A stretch of 64,000 nt of DNA from Catenulispora acidiphila DSM 44928 (GTDB taxonomy: Bacteria > Actinomycetota > Actinomycetes > Streptomycetales > Catenulisporaceae), in assembly GCF_000024025.1 (NCBI RefSeq), contig NC_013131.1, positions 8,164,229 through 8,228,228 on the forward strand, read 5' to 3'. Under the pieces are notes generated by a model. That model was given only the letters and a program-made list of their open reading frames with translations. It did not search any database and was not told the origin of the DNA. Shown one piece after another: positions 39,455 to 47,644 of the stretch (within the stretch, counting starts at the first letter, position 1; the number at the start of each line of letters is the position of its first letter). Made by a program: the position numbers and the translations under genes.

Positions 39455-40300
39455 GTGCCAGAGCCCGACATCCGCAGCAAGCAGTACACCGCCGACCTCG
39501 CCTCCGCCCGGCGCCGGCCGGTCTCCACGGAGGTGGAAGCGGTCCGCGACCTCGTGGTCGAGGACGTCGAGACCGGCTTCTGCGGCGCGGTGATCCGGGT
39601 CGAGAAGACCCCCGGCGGCCCGACGGTCACCCTGGAGGACCGCCTCGGCAAGCACCGCGTCTTCCCGCTGGGACCCGGGTTCTGGATCGACGGACGCCCG
39701 GTCGCGCTTGTCTTTCCGCGCACGTCCCAGGGTCCTGCGACACCGCAGCGGACCGCCTCCGGCTCCATCGCCGTCCCGGCCGCGCGAGCCCGGGTGGCGC
39801 GCGCCGGCCGCATCTACGTCGAGGGCCGGCACGACGCGGAGCTGGTCGAGAAGGTGTGGGGCGACGACCTCCGGATCGAGGGCGTCGTGGTGGAGTACCT
39901 GGAAGGCGTCGACGACCTGGCGGCGATCGTCGACGGATTCCGTCCCGGTCCGGACGCCCGGCTGGGCGTACTGGTGGACCACCTGGTGCCCGGCACGAAG
40001 GAGGCACGCATCGTCGAGGCGGCCATGCGCTCGCCGTACGCCGAGCACCTGCTGGTCGTCGGCCACCCCTACATCGACGTCTGGGAGGCGGTGAAACCGT
40101 CGGCGCTGGACATCCAGGCCTGGCCGCGGATTCCGCGCGGCCAGCCGTGGAAAGAAGGGGTCTGCGAAGCCCTCGGCTGGCCGGTGGACACGCCGGCGGC
40201 GTGGAAGCGGATCCTGCGCTCGGTGCACGATTTCCGGGACCTGGAGCCGGAGTTGCTGGGCCGGGTCGAGGAGCTGATCGACTTCGTGACGGGGGTCTGA
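39455..40300 (+). CDS. DUF3097 family protein
   Basis: 281 residues. Conserved N-terminus PDIRSKQYTADLASARRRPV, the internal DRLGKHRVFPLGPGFWIDGR, and the TOPRIM-like C-terminal part with RIYVEGRHDAELVEKVWGDD and LGVLVDHLVPGTKEARIVEA. TOPRIM residues (E in VEGRHD, D in VDHLV) can be seen, so nucleic-acid or nucleotide handling is plausible. DUF3097 is actinobacterial and usually near hrcA/dnaJ. A TAATCT hexamer 7 nt upstream of GTG 39455 overlaps the previous stop, suggesting a leaderless internal promoter. Confidence 0.88.
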   Translation: MPEPDIRSKQYTADLASARRRPVSTEVEAVRDLVVEDVETGFCGAVIRVEKTPGGPTVTLEDRLGKHRVFPLGPGFWIDGRPVALVFPRTSQGPATPQRTASGSIAVPAARARVARAGRIYVEGRHDAELVEKVWGDDLRIEGVVVEYLEGVDDLAAIVDGFRPGPDARLGVLVDHLVPGTKEARIVEAAMRSPYAEHLLVVGHPYIDVWEAVKPSALDIQAWPRIPRGQPWKEGVCEALGWPVDTPAAWKRILRSVHDFRDLEPELLGRVEELIDFVTGV

Positions 40301-40329
40301 GGGCTGAGGTCTGACCGACGGCCGGGACC

Positions 40330-40908
40330 TCAGTGCGGCGCGGAGTAGGTCCCGGCGACCCAGCCCTCTTCGTAGGTCGTGTCGTGGACGCAGTTCGTCC
40401 TGCCGCTGAACGGCAGGTCGCCGGCGAGCGATGCGACGCGTACAAAGGCGATCGCGCCATCGCAGGGCGGATCGGCGGCGCTACCGTAGCCGACGACCAT
40501 CGCGGCCGAGGCGCCCGGAGCAAGGTTGTACGGCTTCAGGTCCGGGTTGGCACTGAATTCGACCGGCAACGCCTTGTGGGTGGCGCTGAAGTACGCGAGC
40601 GCGGGTTGCGCGGGCAGCGTGCAGGCGGTCGTGCTGTGGTTGGTGACGACGAGGTCTGCGAAGGTGGTTCCGGACGCGGCGCCATGGAGCGGCACCATCT
40701 TGGCGTCCAGCCCGGCGCACGACGAGCTGGCGGATGTGCTCGTTGAGGCGGAGGTGCTGGGAGTACTGGAAGCGCTGGGCGTGCTGGACGTGCTGAAAGC
40801 GCTGGGCGTGCTCGAGGCGTTGGAGGCCGTGGTCGGCGTCCCGGATCCGCAGCCCTGCACTGTCAGAACACCGACAGCCGCGACCGCGATCAGAAATCCC
40901 CGATGCAT
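40330..40908 (-). CDS. DUF4232 secreted lipoprotein
   Basis: 192 residues. Signal peptide MHRGFLIAVAAVGVLTVQGC with a VQGC lipobox (Cys20), then a long Ser/Thr/Ala-rich linker, then DUF4232 (TFADLVVTNHSTTACTLPAQ, ending VHDTTYEEGWVAGTYSAPH-like). Function unknown. Exported and probably membrane-anchored. AGGAAG precedes the ATG. The convergent DUF3097 gene ends 29 bp away. Confidence 0.85.
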   Translation of the reverse strand: MHRGFLIAVAAVGVLTVQGCGSGTPTTASNASSTPSAFSTSSTPSASSTPSTSASTSTSASSSCAGLDAKMVPLHGAASGTTFADLVVTNHSTTACTLPAQPALAYFSATHKALPVEFSANPDLKPYNLAPGASAAMVVGYGSAADPPCDGAIAFVRVASLAGDLPFSGRTNCVHDTTYEEGWVAGTYSAPH

Positions 40909-40926
40909 TGGCTTCCTTCCTCTATA

Positions 40927-41613
40927 TCAGGCCTCGGATTCTCCCGCGTCATCCAGCGGCAGCCCGAGCCGCTTGCGCGCCCACTTCTTCAACGGCGGCG
41001 CCAGTTCGGCGACCTCCAGCAGCCGCGGCGCCTCGGCGCGGTCGCGGTGGAAGATCCGCGAGGCGTCGGCGACGGTGAACCCGTGCGCCGGCCGCGAGGC
41101 CACCGCGACCTGGTCGCCGGCGCCGACGTCGCCCTCGGTGAGGACGCGCAGATACGCGCCGGGGCGCAGCGCCCGCTCGAAGCGGCGGGGCATGCTCTGG
41201 TCCGCGGCGCGCACCCCGAGCTTCCAGCACGGGATCCGCGGCTGCGCCACCTCGAACTCGGCGCCGCCGACCCGCCAGCGCTCGCCGACCACCGCGTGGC
41301 TGACGTCGTAGCCGCTGATGGTCAGGTTCTCGCCGACGAATCCGTCCTCGATCTCGCGGCCGAGTTCGACGGCCCAGAAGTCGAGGTCCTCGCGGGAGTA
41401 GGCGTAGACCGCCTTGTGCACGCCGGCGTGGTTCACCTGGTCGGCCTGCCGGTCGCCGTCCATGTGGTGGTCGGCGACCTTCACCCGGCCGGGGACCGGG
41501 CGCTTGAAGATCGCGGTCTGCTGGACCTCGCCGTTCAGCTCGACATCGCGGGGCATCCCGACGTTGACACTGATCAGCAGGCCGCTGCCGGCCTCCGGGC
41601 GCGCGATGCTCAT
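40927..41613 (-). CDS. MOSC-domain protein (YiiM-like)
   Basis: 228 residues. VNVGMPRDVELNGEVQQTAI, then DHHMDGDRQADQVNHAGVHK, and GFVGENLTISGYDVSHAVVG for the MOSC core. The Cys in PRIPCWKLGVRAADQSMPRR matches the invariant cofactor Cys of MOSC proteins. Such proteins bind molybdenum cofactor and reduce N-hydroxylated compounds. ATG at 41613 chosen by homology; earlier codons up to 41649 overlap hemW. Sits 13 bp after hemW. Confidence 0.93.
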   Translation of the reverse strand: MSIARPEAGSGLLISVNVGMPRDVELNGEVQQTAIFKRPVPGRVKVADHHMDGDRQADQVNHAGVHKAVYAYSREDLDFWAVELGREIEDGFVGENLTISGYDVSHAVVGERWRVGGAEFEVAQPRIPCWKLGVRAADQSMPRRFERALRPGAYLRVLTEGDVGAGDQVAVASRPAHGFTVADASRIFHRDRAEAPRLLEVAELAPPLKKWARKRLGLPLDDAGESEA

Positions 41614-41626
41614 GGCAAGCATCTTC

Positions 41627-42853
41627 TCAGTCGACGAGGTCCCGGACAACCGCGTCTGCCAGCAGTCTTCCCCGCAGGGTAAGGACCGCGGACCCCTCGG
41701 CCAGTGACCGCGGATCGAGCAGTCCGGCGGCCGCGGCGCCGATCGCCGCCTTGCGTCCGGCGGGATTCAGGATGCCGATGTCGCAGCCGGAATCCAGGCG
41801 CAGCTCCAGCAGGATCCGCTCGACGCGCCGGTCCTCGGCGTCCAGGACCTCGCGCGCGTGCGCCGGGGACTGCCCGGCGGCGACGCGCTGGGAGTAGGCG
41901 CTCGGGTGCTTCACGTTCCACCAGCGCGTGCCGCCGACGTGGCTGTGCGCGCCGGGACCGACGCCCCACCAGTTGGCGCCGGTCCAGTAGAGCAGGTTGT
42001 GCCGCGAACGGCCCTGCGGCGCGGCGGCCCAGTTCGAGACCTCGTACCAGGAGTACCCGGCGGCGGCGAGCTTCTCGTCGGCGATCAGGTAGCGGTCGGC
42101 GTGCACGTCGTCGTCGATCATCGGCAGCTCGCCGCGCTTGACGCGCGCTGCCAGGCGCGTGCCGTCCTCGACGATGAGCGAGTACGCGGAAACGTGGTCG
42201 GGAGCCGCGCCGATCGCGGCGTCGAGCGAGGCGCGCCAGTCGTCGTCGCTCTCGCCGGGCGTGCCGTAGATCAGGTCGAGGTTGACGTGCTCGAAGCCGG
42301 CTTCGCGCGCCTCGCGGACACACGCCTCGGGCCGCCCCGGCGTGTGCCGCCGGTCCAGGATCTGCAACACGTGCTCACGCGCGCTCTGCATCCCGAACGA
42401 GATCCGGGTGAACCCGCCGGCCCGCAGCTCGGCCAGGTACGCCGGATTCACCGACTCGGGGTTGGCCTCGGTCGTGACCTCGGCGTCCGGCGCCAGCCCG
42501 AACTCGTCACGGACCGCGCCGAGCAGCGCGACGAGGTCCTTCGCCGGAAGCATGGTCGGTGTGCCGCCGCCGAAGAAGACGGTCTGCACTGGCAGATCCG
42601 CGCCGCCGAGCACCGTGCGCGCCAACCGGATCTCCTCGATCGCGGTCGCGCCGTAGGTGGCCTGGGAGGCGCCGCCGCCGAGCTCGGAGGCGGTGTAGGT
42701 GTTGAAGTCGCAGTAACCGCAGCGCGAGGCACAGTACGGGACGTGGATGTAGAAGGCGAGCGGCGTGCGGGACAACTCGGGCTCAGCGAGGGCCTGCGGC
42801 GGCAGCGATCCGTCGGTCGGGACGGGTTCACCGTCGGGAAGAACACCTGGCAT
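41627..42853 (-). CDS. hemW: Radical SAM heme chaperone HemW
   Basis: 408 residues. Radical SAM cluster motif YCASRCGYCDFNTY (CxxxCxxC), then VFFGGGTPTMLPAKDLVALL, TEANPESVN, RISFGMQSAREHVLQILDR, and the C-terminal domain. Formerly called coproporphyrinogen III oxidase-like, now regarded as a heme-transfer protein. Starts at ATG 42853. It commonly lies beside lepA and hrcA in actinomycetes, as here. Confidence 0.93.
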   Translation of the reverse strand: MPGVLPDGEPVPTDGSLPPQALAEPELSRTPLAFYIHVPYCASRCGYCDFNTYTASELGGGASQATYGATAIEEIRLARTVLGGADLPVQTVFFGGGTPTMLPAKDLVALLGAVRDEFGLAPDAEVTTEANPESVNPAYLAELRAGGFTRISFGMQSAREHVLQILDRRHTPGRPEACVREAREAGFEHVNLDLIYGTPGESDDDWRASLDAAIGAAPDHVSAYSLIVEDGTRLAARVKRGELPMIDDDVHADRYLIADEKLAAAGYSWYEVSNWAAAPQGRSRHNLLYWTGANWWGVGPGAHSHVGGTRWWNVKHPSAYSQRVAAGQSPAHAREVLDAEDRRVERILLELRLDSGCDIGILNPAGRKAAIGAAAAGLLDPRSLAEGSAVLTLRGRLLADAVVRDLVD

Positions 42854-42898
42854 GCCTTCATTGTCCCCGACAGATCCGGAGCCTCATGACAATGCAGG

Positions 42899-43750
42899 TC
42901 AGCGCGTCTCGAGCCATTGCGCCATCATCGCCTGCACCGCCGACCCGTCGACGTCGGCCAGCTTGCTCGCGGTGAACCCGCGGGCCCACTCCGAGGTCTG
43001 GACGCGGAACGGCGGGTCCTCGGCCTCCAGCACCTCCACGACCGTCGCGGCGGCCTCCTCGGCGCTCTGCGCGTTGCCGAAGGACTGGAGCGCGCGGTCG
43101 ATGTAGCTCTGCAACGCCGGGCCGTACGGACCGGCCTCGGCGACCAGCGCCGGGATGTCGATCCGCTGGCTGGCGACGAACTCGCTGGCCACCGCGCCGG
43201 GCTCGACCACGCTCACCCGCACGCCGACCGCCGCCGCGACCGAGGCCAGCGCTTCCATGAAGCCCTCGACGGCGAACTTCGCCGCGCAGTACGCCTCGTT
43301 GAACGGCTGCCCGACCACCCCGCCGACGCTGGTGACCGTGACCAGCCGGCCCTTCGACGCGCGCAGGTGCGGCATCGTCGCGCGGGTCACCTCGACCACG
43401 CCGAAATAGTTGACCTCCATGGCCGCGCGCACCGGCTCCATGCCGCCGACCTCGATGGTCCCGACCACACCCGCTCCGGCGTTGTTGACGACCGCGTCCA
43501 ACCCGTCGTGCGCAGCCGTCGCACGCGCCACAGCCGACGCGATGCTGGCGGCGTCGGTGACGTCCAGCCGCTCGACGTGGATCCGTCCGGCCGCACCGAC
43601 CGCGCCGGCCTCGGCCAACAGCCGGCCGGCCTTGCCCGGATCGCGCATCGTCGCCACGACGTCCCAGCCGGCGCGGGCGGCGCCGACCGCCGCGGCCAGG
43701 CCGATGCCGGTGGACGTGCCGGTGATCAGGACGGTCTTGGACGCAGCCAT
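42899..43750 (-). CDS. Short-chain dehydrogenase/reductase
   Basis: 283 residues. NAD(P)-binding TGTSTGIGLAAAVGAARAGW at the N-terminus, VVNNAGAGVVGTIEVGG, the catalytic TSVGGVVGQP ... YCAAKFAVEG (Ser, then Y-x-x-x-K), and C-terminal EPGAVASEFVASQ. Classical SDR; substrate unknown. AT gap of 45 bp after hemW start on the same strand; expression may be separate. Confidence 0.93.
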   Translation of the reverse strand: MAASKTVLITGTSTGIGLAAAVGAARAGWDVVATMRDPGKAGRLLAEAGAVGAAGRIHVERLDVTDAASIASAVARATAAHDGLDAVVNNAGAGVVGTIEVGGMEPVRAAMEVNYFGVVEVTRATMPHLRASKGRLVTVTSVGGVVGQPFNEAYCAAKFAVEGFMEALASVAAAVGVRVSVVEPGAVASEFVASQRIDIPALVAEAGPYGPALQSYIDRALQSFGNAQSAEEAAATVVEVLEAEDPPFRVQTSEWARGFTASKLADVDGSAVQAMMAQWLETR

Positions 43751-43867
43751 GCGGACTCCCCATCTGAGGCGTTCTGGGCATCATCGCACCGGATGCCGAG
43801 GGTGTCCGCAAGCAGACGGCGCCCGGCCGATGGACGTGCCGAGCCGAGCCCGACCGGCGCGCCCGGC

Positions 43868-45226
43868 TCAGACCGCCGGTACCTCCGCGACGGCTATCGG
43901 CGCCGCTGGTGCCGCCGTCGGTAGTGTCGCCGCCGCCACTGTCGCCGCCACCGCCGCTGCCGCTGCCGCCTCGGTCGCCGCCAAGAACGCCGGCGGTCGG
44001 ATCCGTACGGCCAACGGCATCGCACACCCGGCGACCGCGAAGACCGCCCCGACCACGAACCATCCGGCGGGTGCCCAGTCGACGCACGCCAGCGCATAGA
44101 AGCCCGGCGCCAGCGACATGGCAGCGCCGGTCACCATGCTGAGCAGCCCTTGGTACTGCCCCTGCGCGTGCTCGGCGGCGAGCTCGTACCCGAGCTCGAA
44201 CACCCCGGCCTGCTGCACGATCTCGCCGATGGAGTGCACCGCGGCCGCGACCAGAAGGAGCACCACCGCCGCCCACGCCGGTACCCAGCCGATCGAGCCG
44301 AACAACACCGCCGCCCCGGCGAAGATCCATCCGGACCGCACCGTCGCCCGCACGCCCTTGGCGACCGTGTCCACGCCGCGGCTCATGCGCACCTGCAGCG
44401 TCGCCACCAGAACCGTGTTGATCACCAACACCGCGCCGACGGTCCAGCGCGGAGCGTGCCCCAGCTTGGCGATCCACAGCGGCGCGGCGAACAGCAACAC
44501 CTCGAACTGCATGCTCATCACGCCGATCAGCGCCGCGGAGGTGAGGAACCGCCGGTCCCCCAACGCGATCCACTTGTTAGCTCCATGCGGGACCGGCAGC
44601 GGCTCCATCCGCGGCACGCGCAAGGCGATGACCGAGGACACCACGAACGTCAGGGCATTGAATCCGATCAGCCCGACGTACCAGGCGCGCGTGTCGAAGA
44701 CCAGGCCGAGCCCCCCGGCCACGCCGCCCAAAGCGATCCCGACGTTGGTGACCGAGCGCAGATACGCGCGGAACACCGCCTTCTCCTCGCCCCCGAAGCG
44801 CGCGATCATCGCCCCGCGCGCGGCCCGGTTGCTGGAGGCGACCAGGTTCTCAACGACTGCCACGGCGAGAAACTGCCAGAAGGTGTGGACCATGGTGAAG
44901 GCCACCATCACCGCACCGGCCAGCATCCCGAGCACCACGCTCACCTCGCGCGGTCCGCGCCGGTCCGCCAAGTGCCCGACGGGAACCCCCGCGGCCAGCC
45001 CGAACAGCCCGGCGATGGTGAGGCCGAGCCCCACCTGCGAGGCCGGCAGACCGACCGATCGCGTGAAGTACATGACCATGACGGTCATGTACATGCCGTT
45101 GCCGATCGTGTTCACGAACGTGGCGACGGCCATGGTCCTTTGGACCCGGTCATGCGGCAGCAAACTCAAGACACCCTCCCCAGCGGCGATCTCCCCAACG
45201 CCTTGACAGGCCGAGCCTATCGTCAT
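43868..45226 (-). CDS. MFS transporter
   Basis: 452 residues with twelve predicted membrane segments. N-half: ATFVNTIGNGMYMTVMVMYF, AGLFGLAAGVPVGHLADRRG (MFS motif A-like DRRGPREV), and AVVLLLVAAAVHSIGEIVQQ. C-terminus is a hydrophobic Ala/Val stretch (EAAAAAAVAATVAAATLPTA) that looks like an unusual tail. Likely drug or small-molecule exporter, specificity unknown. The ATG at 45226 lies in a TATCG...CGATA palindrome; the GTG-like VLSLLPHDRV at residue 19 is an alternative start. Confidence 0.85.
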   Translation of the reverse strand: MTIGSACQGVGEIAAGEGVLSLLPHDRVQRTMAVATFVNTIGNGMYMTVMVMYFTRSVGLPASQVGLGLTIAGLFGLAAGVPVGHLADRRGPREVSVVLGMLAGAVMVAFTMVHTFWQFLAVAVVENLVASSNRAARGAMIARFGGEEKAVFRAYLRSVTNVGIALGGVAGGLGLVFDTRAWYVGLIGFNALTFVVSSVIALRVPRMEPLPVPHGANKWIALGDRRFLTSAALIGVMSMQFEVLLFAAPLWIAKLGHAPRWTVGAVLVINTVLVATLQVRMSRGVDTVAKGVRATVRSGWIFAGAAVLFGSIGWVPAWAAVVLLLVAAAVHSIGEIVQQAGVFELGYELAAEHAQGQYQGLLSMVTGAAMSLAPGFYALACVDWAPAGWFVVGAVFAVAGCAMPLAVRIRPPAFLAATEAAAAAAVAATVAAATLPTAAPAAPIAVAEVPAV

Positions 45227-45285
45227 GACCGATACCCCGGAAAGACTATTACCGGCGCGAGGCGGTAGACTGCTGATGCGTCTTC

Positions 45286-45311
45286 AAGCCTTCCGGTGTG
45301 CCGGAAGGCTT
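45286..45311 (+). terminator. Perfect hairpin upstream of the acetyltransferase gene
   Basis: An 11-bp perfect stem AAGCCTTCCGG with a TGTG loop, then TTTTCTGTTTC, a good intrinsic terminator on the plus strand. It stands in the divergent gap between the MFS and acetyltransferase genes. As no plus-strand gene ends just before it, it may end a short leader RNA or act as an attenuator. Confidence 0.75.
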
Positions 45312-45377
45312 TTCTGTTTCTCCGGACGCCTTGTCGGCGTTCCGAGTGTCTGTTCTGGCCCATTCTGGGAGGTTTGC

Positions 45378-45872
45378 GTGACTGAGTTGTTGGTGCGGCG
45401 TGCGGACTCCGCCGATCCCGTCGACCGCGGGGCGTTGGAGCGCATGTGGCTGATGTTCCGCCACGACATGTCGGAGTTCGCCGAGCAGCTGCCGAATCCG
45501 GACGGCTCGTTCCGGAGCGAGTGGCTGCAGTCGGCTTTGGAGGATGAGAACTGGGCTGCGTACTTGGCGCTTGTCGGGGACCGTCCCGCCGGGTTCGCTT
45601 TCGTGCGTGCGCTGGAGCAGCCGACACGGGTGCTGAACAGCTTCTTCATCGTGCGGGGTGCCCGGCGCAGCGGGTATGGGTTGCAGTTCGTGAAGCAGGT
45701 GTTGGCCGCGCATCCCGGACCGTGGGAGATCGCGTTTCAGGAGCGGAACGTCAAGGGCGCGCAGTTCTGGCGGCGCGCGGCGAGGGAGGTCGCCGGGGAG
45801 GCGTGGCATGAGGAGGTGCGGCCGCCGTTGACCGGTGGGACGCTGCCGAACGTGTGGGTCGTTATTCCGTAG
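45378..45872 (+). CDS. GNAT-like acetyltransferase
   Basis: 164 residues. GTG start 10 bp after GGGAGG. The core FFIVRGARRSGYGLQFVKQV carries the acetyl-CoA-binding R/Q-x-x-G-x-G/A pattern, and WEIAFQERNVKGAQFWRRAA marks the following helix. Substrate unknown. Codon use has more T/A third positions than its neighbours (TTG, CTT, GCT), like the RNA ligase gene that follows 32 bp later, so they may share an origin. Association with RNA repair is not shown. Confidence 0.82.
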   Translation: MTELLVRRADSADPVDRGALERMWLMFRHDMSEFAEQLPNPDGSFRSEWLQSALEDENWAAYLALVGDRPAGFAFVRALEQPTRVLNSFFIVRGARRSGYGLQFVKQVLAAHPGPWEIAFQERNVKGAQFWRRAAREVAGEAWHEEVRPPLTGGTLPNVWVVIP

Positions 45873-45904
45873 AGCCGTACGGAATCCGTCCCTACAGTGG
45901 CGGA

Positions 45905-47638
45905 ATGCGAGTCCACTATCCCCGCACTCCTCATCTGCCCTGGTCGCCCGGCGCCACCGCAGACGATGTGCACGCTCGGGACCTGTCAGGGCTCGCAGGA
46001 CGCCATGTCGTCGTCACCGAGAAGATGGACGGGGAGAACACGACCCTGTACCGGGACGGGTTGCATGCGCGGTCTTTGGATTCCGGGCATCATCCGTCGC
46101 GCGCTTGGGTGAAGGCACTGCACAGCCGGATCGCTGCGCGGATACCGGAGTGGTGGCGGGTCTCTGGGGAGAACCTGTTCGCGCGGCATTCGATCCCTTA
46201 TGAGGACTTGGACGGGTACTTCTATGGGTTCTCTATATGGGATGGCGAGCAGTGCCTCGACTGGACGTCCACTGTGGAGTTCTTTCGGGGCGTGGGGATT
46301 CCGACGCCTCGTGTGCTGTGGTCCGGGGTCTTTGACGCGAAGCTGATTCAGCAGCAGGTGAAGCTGGATCTGAGCCGCCAGGAGGGGTACGTAGTACGTC
46401 CCTCCGAGGGATTCGCCTATACGGAGTTCGCGGAGCGGGTAGCCAAGTGGGTCCGTCCGTCGCATGTGCAGACGGATACGCACTGGATGCATGCCGAGGT
46501 GGTGCCGAACAAGCTTGGGGCGAGGGCTCCGTTCTGGGCTGTGCGGAGCGGGGTGGATGTCGGCGCTGGGGAACTGACTGGTGCGCTGTCACTGGAAACC
46601 CCTAATGACGTCGACGACGACGCCTTAACTGATGCTTATGCGCGTCTCGATGCCGCCGGCTGTCATGGCAACGCGCGGCTGGTCGGTGCTGCCGCCTCGC
46701 TCCTGCATCGTCGGCCGCGCGCCGCGCTGATGGCGGACCTCGCGACGTCGCTGGAGATGCCGACGGTGCGGCGGATCGCCGATGTCGTCGGTCTGGCGCC
46801 TCGTCTGCACGCGTCCTTCGATGACGAGCATCGGCGGGCGGGACTCGCGCGGATGGCGTTCGGGACGGACTTGGGTGTGCTGCACGCGGTCGCCGCTTCG
46901 ACTGCGGCCGACACTGCCGCTGCGGAAAACGTCACTTGGTCGCTGTTGTTCGCGGAGGACAGCGGTTTGCTTCCGGGCTCGCCGGTCCAGGTGCTGCGCT
47001 CGGCGTGTCGTGAAGCGTTCGCGGAACTTCCGCCGCGTGCTGCCGATCGGTGTTGGGGCGAAGCTCGTCAGCTGTTCGCTGAGGGGCGGATCGCCTCGCC
47101 CGAGGAAGCGGTGGCAGCGACGTGGCGCTGGCGGGACGGGGCGTTTCCGAAGCTGCACCACATGGTCGGCGTTTCCGCCAGCGGCAAGAGTTCGACCGCC
47201 ACGTCCCTCGCGGGTCGCGCGAACACCGTCCTCCTCAGCCTCGATGACCTGCGCACGGCGCGGGGATCGCGGGCGGACCAGTCGGCGAACCGCGAGGTGC
47301 TGGACGAAGCGCTGCGGCTGCTCGACGAGGCGCTGGCGCAGGGGGCTGACGTGGTGTGGGACGCAACCTCCCTGACGCGCCAGCAGCGCGGGTTGGTCGA
47401 CGGCGTCGCGCGGCGCCGCAACGCGCTGGTCGAGCATCTGGTGCACTTGGCGCCGGCATCGGTGGTGCGGGAGCGGAACGCGCAGCGTGCGCATCCTGTC
47501 CCCGCGAAAGTGCTGGACGCGCAGCTGCGCCGCTTCGACCCGCCGTATCCGGGCGAGGCGCATCGTGCGGTGTATGCCGACACGGTTGGCGAGGACGCGG
47601 CGTATGACGTTCTCGCCTACTCCATCTGGGAGGGCTGA
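45905..47638 (+). CDS. RNA ligase fused to P-loop kinase (RNA repair)
   Basis: 577 residues. Residues 1-210: nucleotidyltransferase ligase with the active-site Lys40 in VTEKMDGENTTLY (motif I), SGENLFARHSIPY, motif IV EGYVVR at about 160, and motif V KWVR at 181. Residues 210-415: helical middle. Residues 420-577: P-loop kinase, Walker A GVSASGKSS, then LSLDDLRTARGSRAD, VWDATSLTRQQRGLVDGVAR and ARRRNALVEHL. The kinase likely phosphorylates 5'-OH ends, and the ligase seals. ATG 45905 has TACAGT 6 nt upstream, suggesting leaderless expression. Third-position GC is lower than in core genes. Confidence 0.88.
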   Translation: MRVHYPRTPHLPWSPGATADDVHARDLSGLAGRHVVVTEKMDGENTTLYRDGLHARSLDSGHHPSRAWVKALHSRIAARIPEWWRVSGENLFARHSIPYEDLDGYFYGFSIWDGEQCLDWTSTVEFFRGVGIPTPRVLWSGVFDAKLIQQQVKLDLSRQEGYVVRPSEGFAYTEFAERVAKWVRPSHVQTDTHWMHAEVVPNKLGARAPFWAVRSGVDVGAGELTGALSLETPNDVDDDALTDAYARLDAAGCHGNARLVGAAASLLHRRPRAALMADLATSLEMPTVRRIADVVGLAPRLHASFDDEHRRAGLARMAFGTDLGVLHAVAASTAADTAAAENVTWSLLFAEDSGLLPGSPVQVLRSACREAFAELPPRAADRCWGEARQLFAEGRIASPEEAVAATWRWRDGAFPKLHHMVGVSASGKSSTATSLAGRANTVLLSLDDLRTARGSRADQSANREVLDEALRLLDEALAQGADVVWDATSLTRQQRGLVDGVARRRNALVEHLVHLAPASVVRERNAQRAHPVPAKVLDAQLRRFDPPYPGEAHRAVYADTVGEDAAYDVLAYSIWEG

Positions 47639-47644
47639 TCGGCG

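Noticed and set aside
42858-44573. 571-codon minus-strand frame joining SDR and MFS genes
   Set aside because: Glycine/arginine-rich out-of-frame product that overlaps the recognised SDR and MFS proteins.
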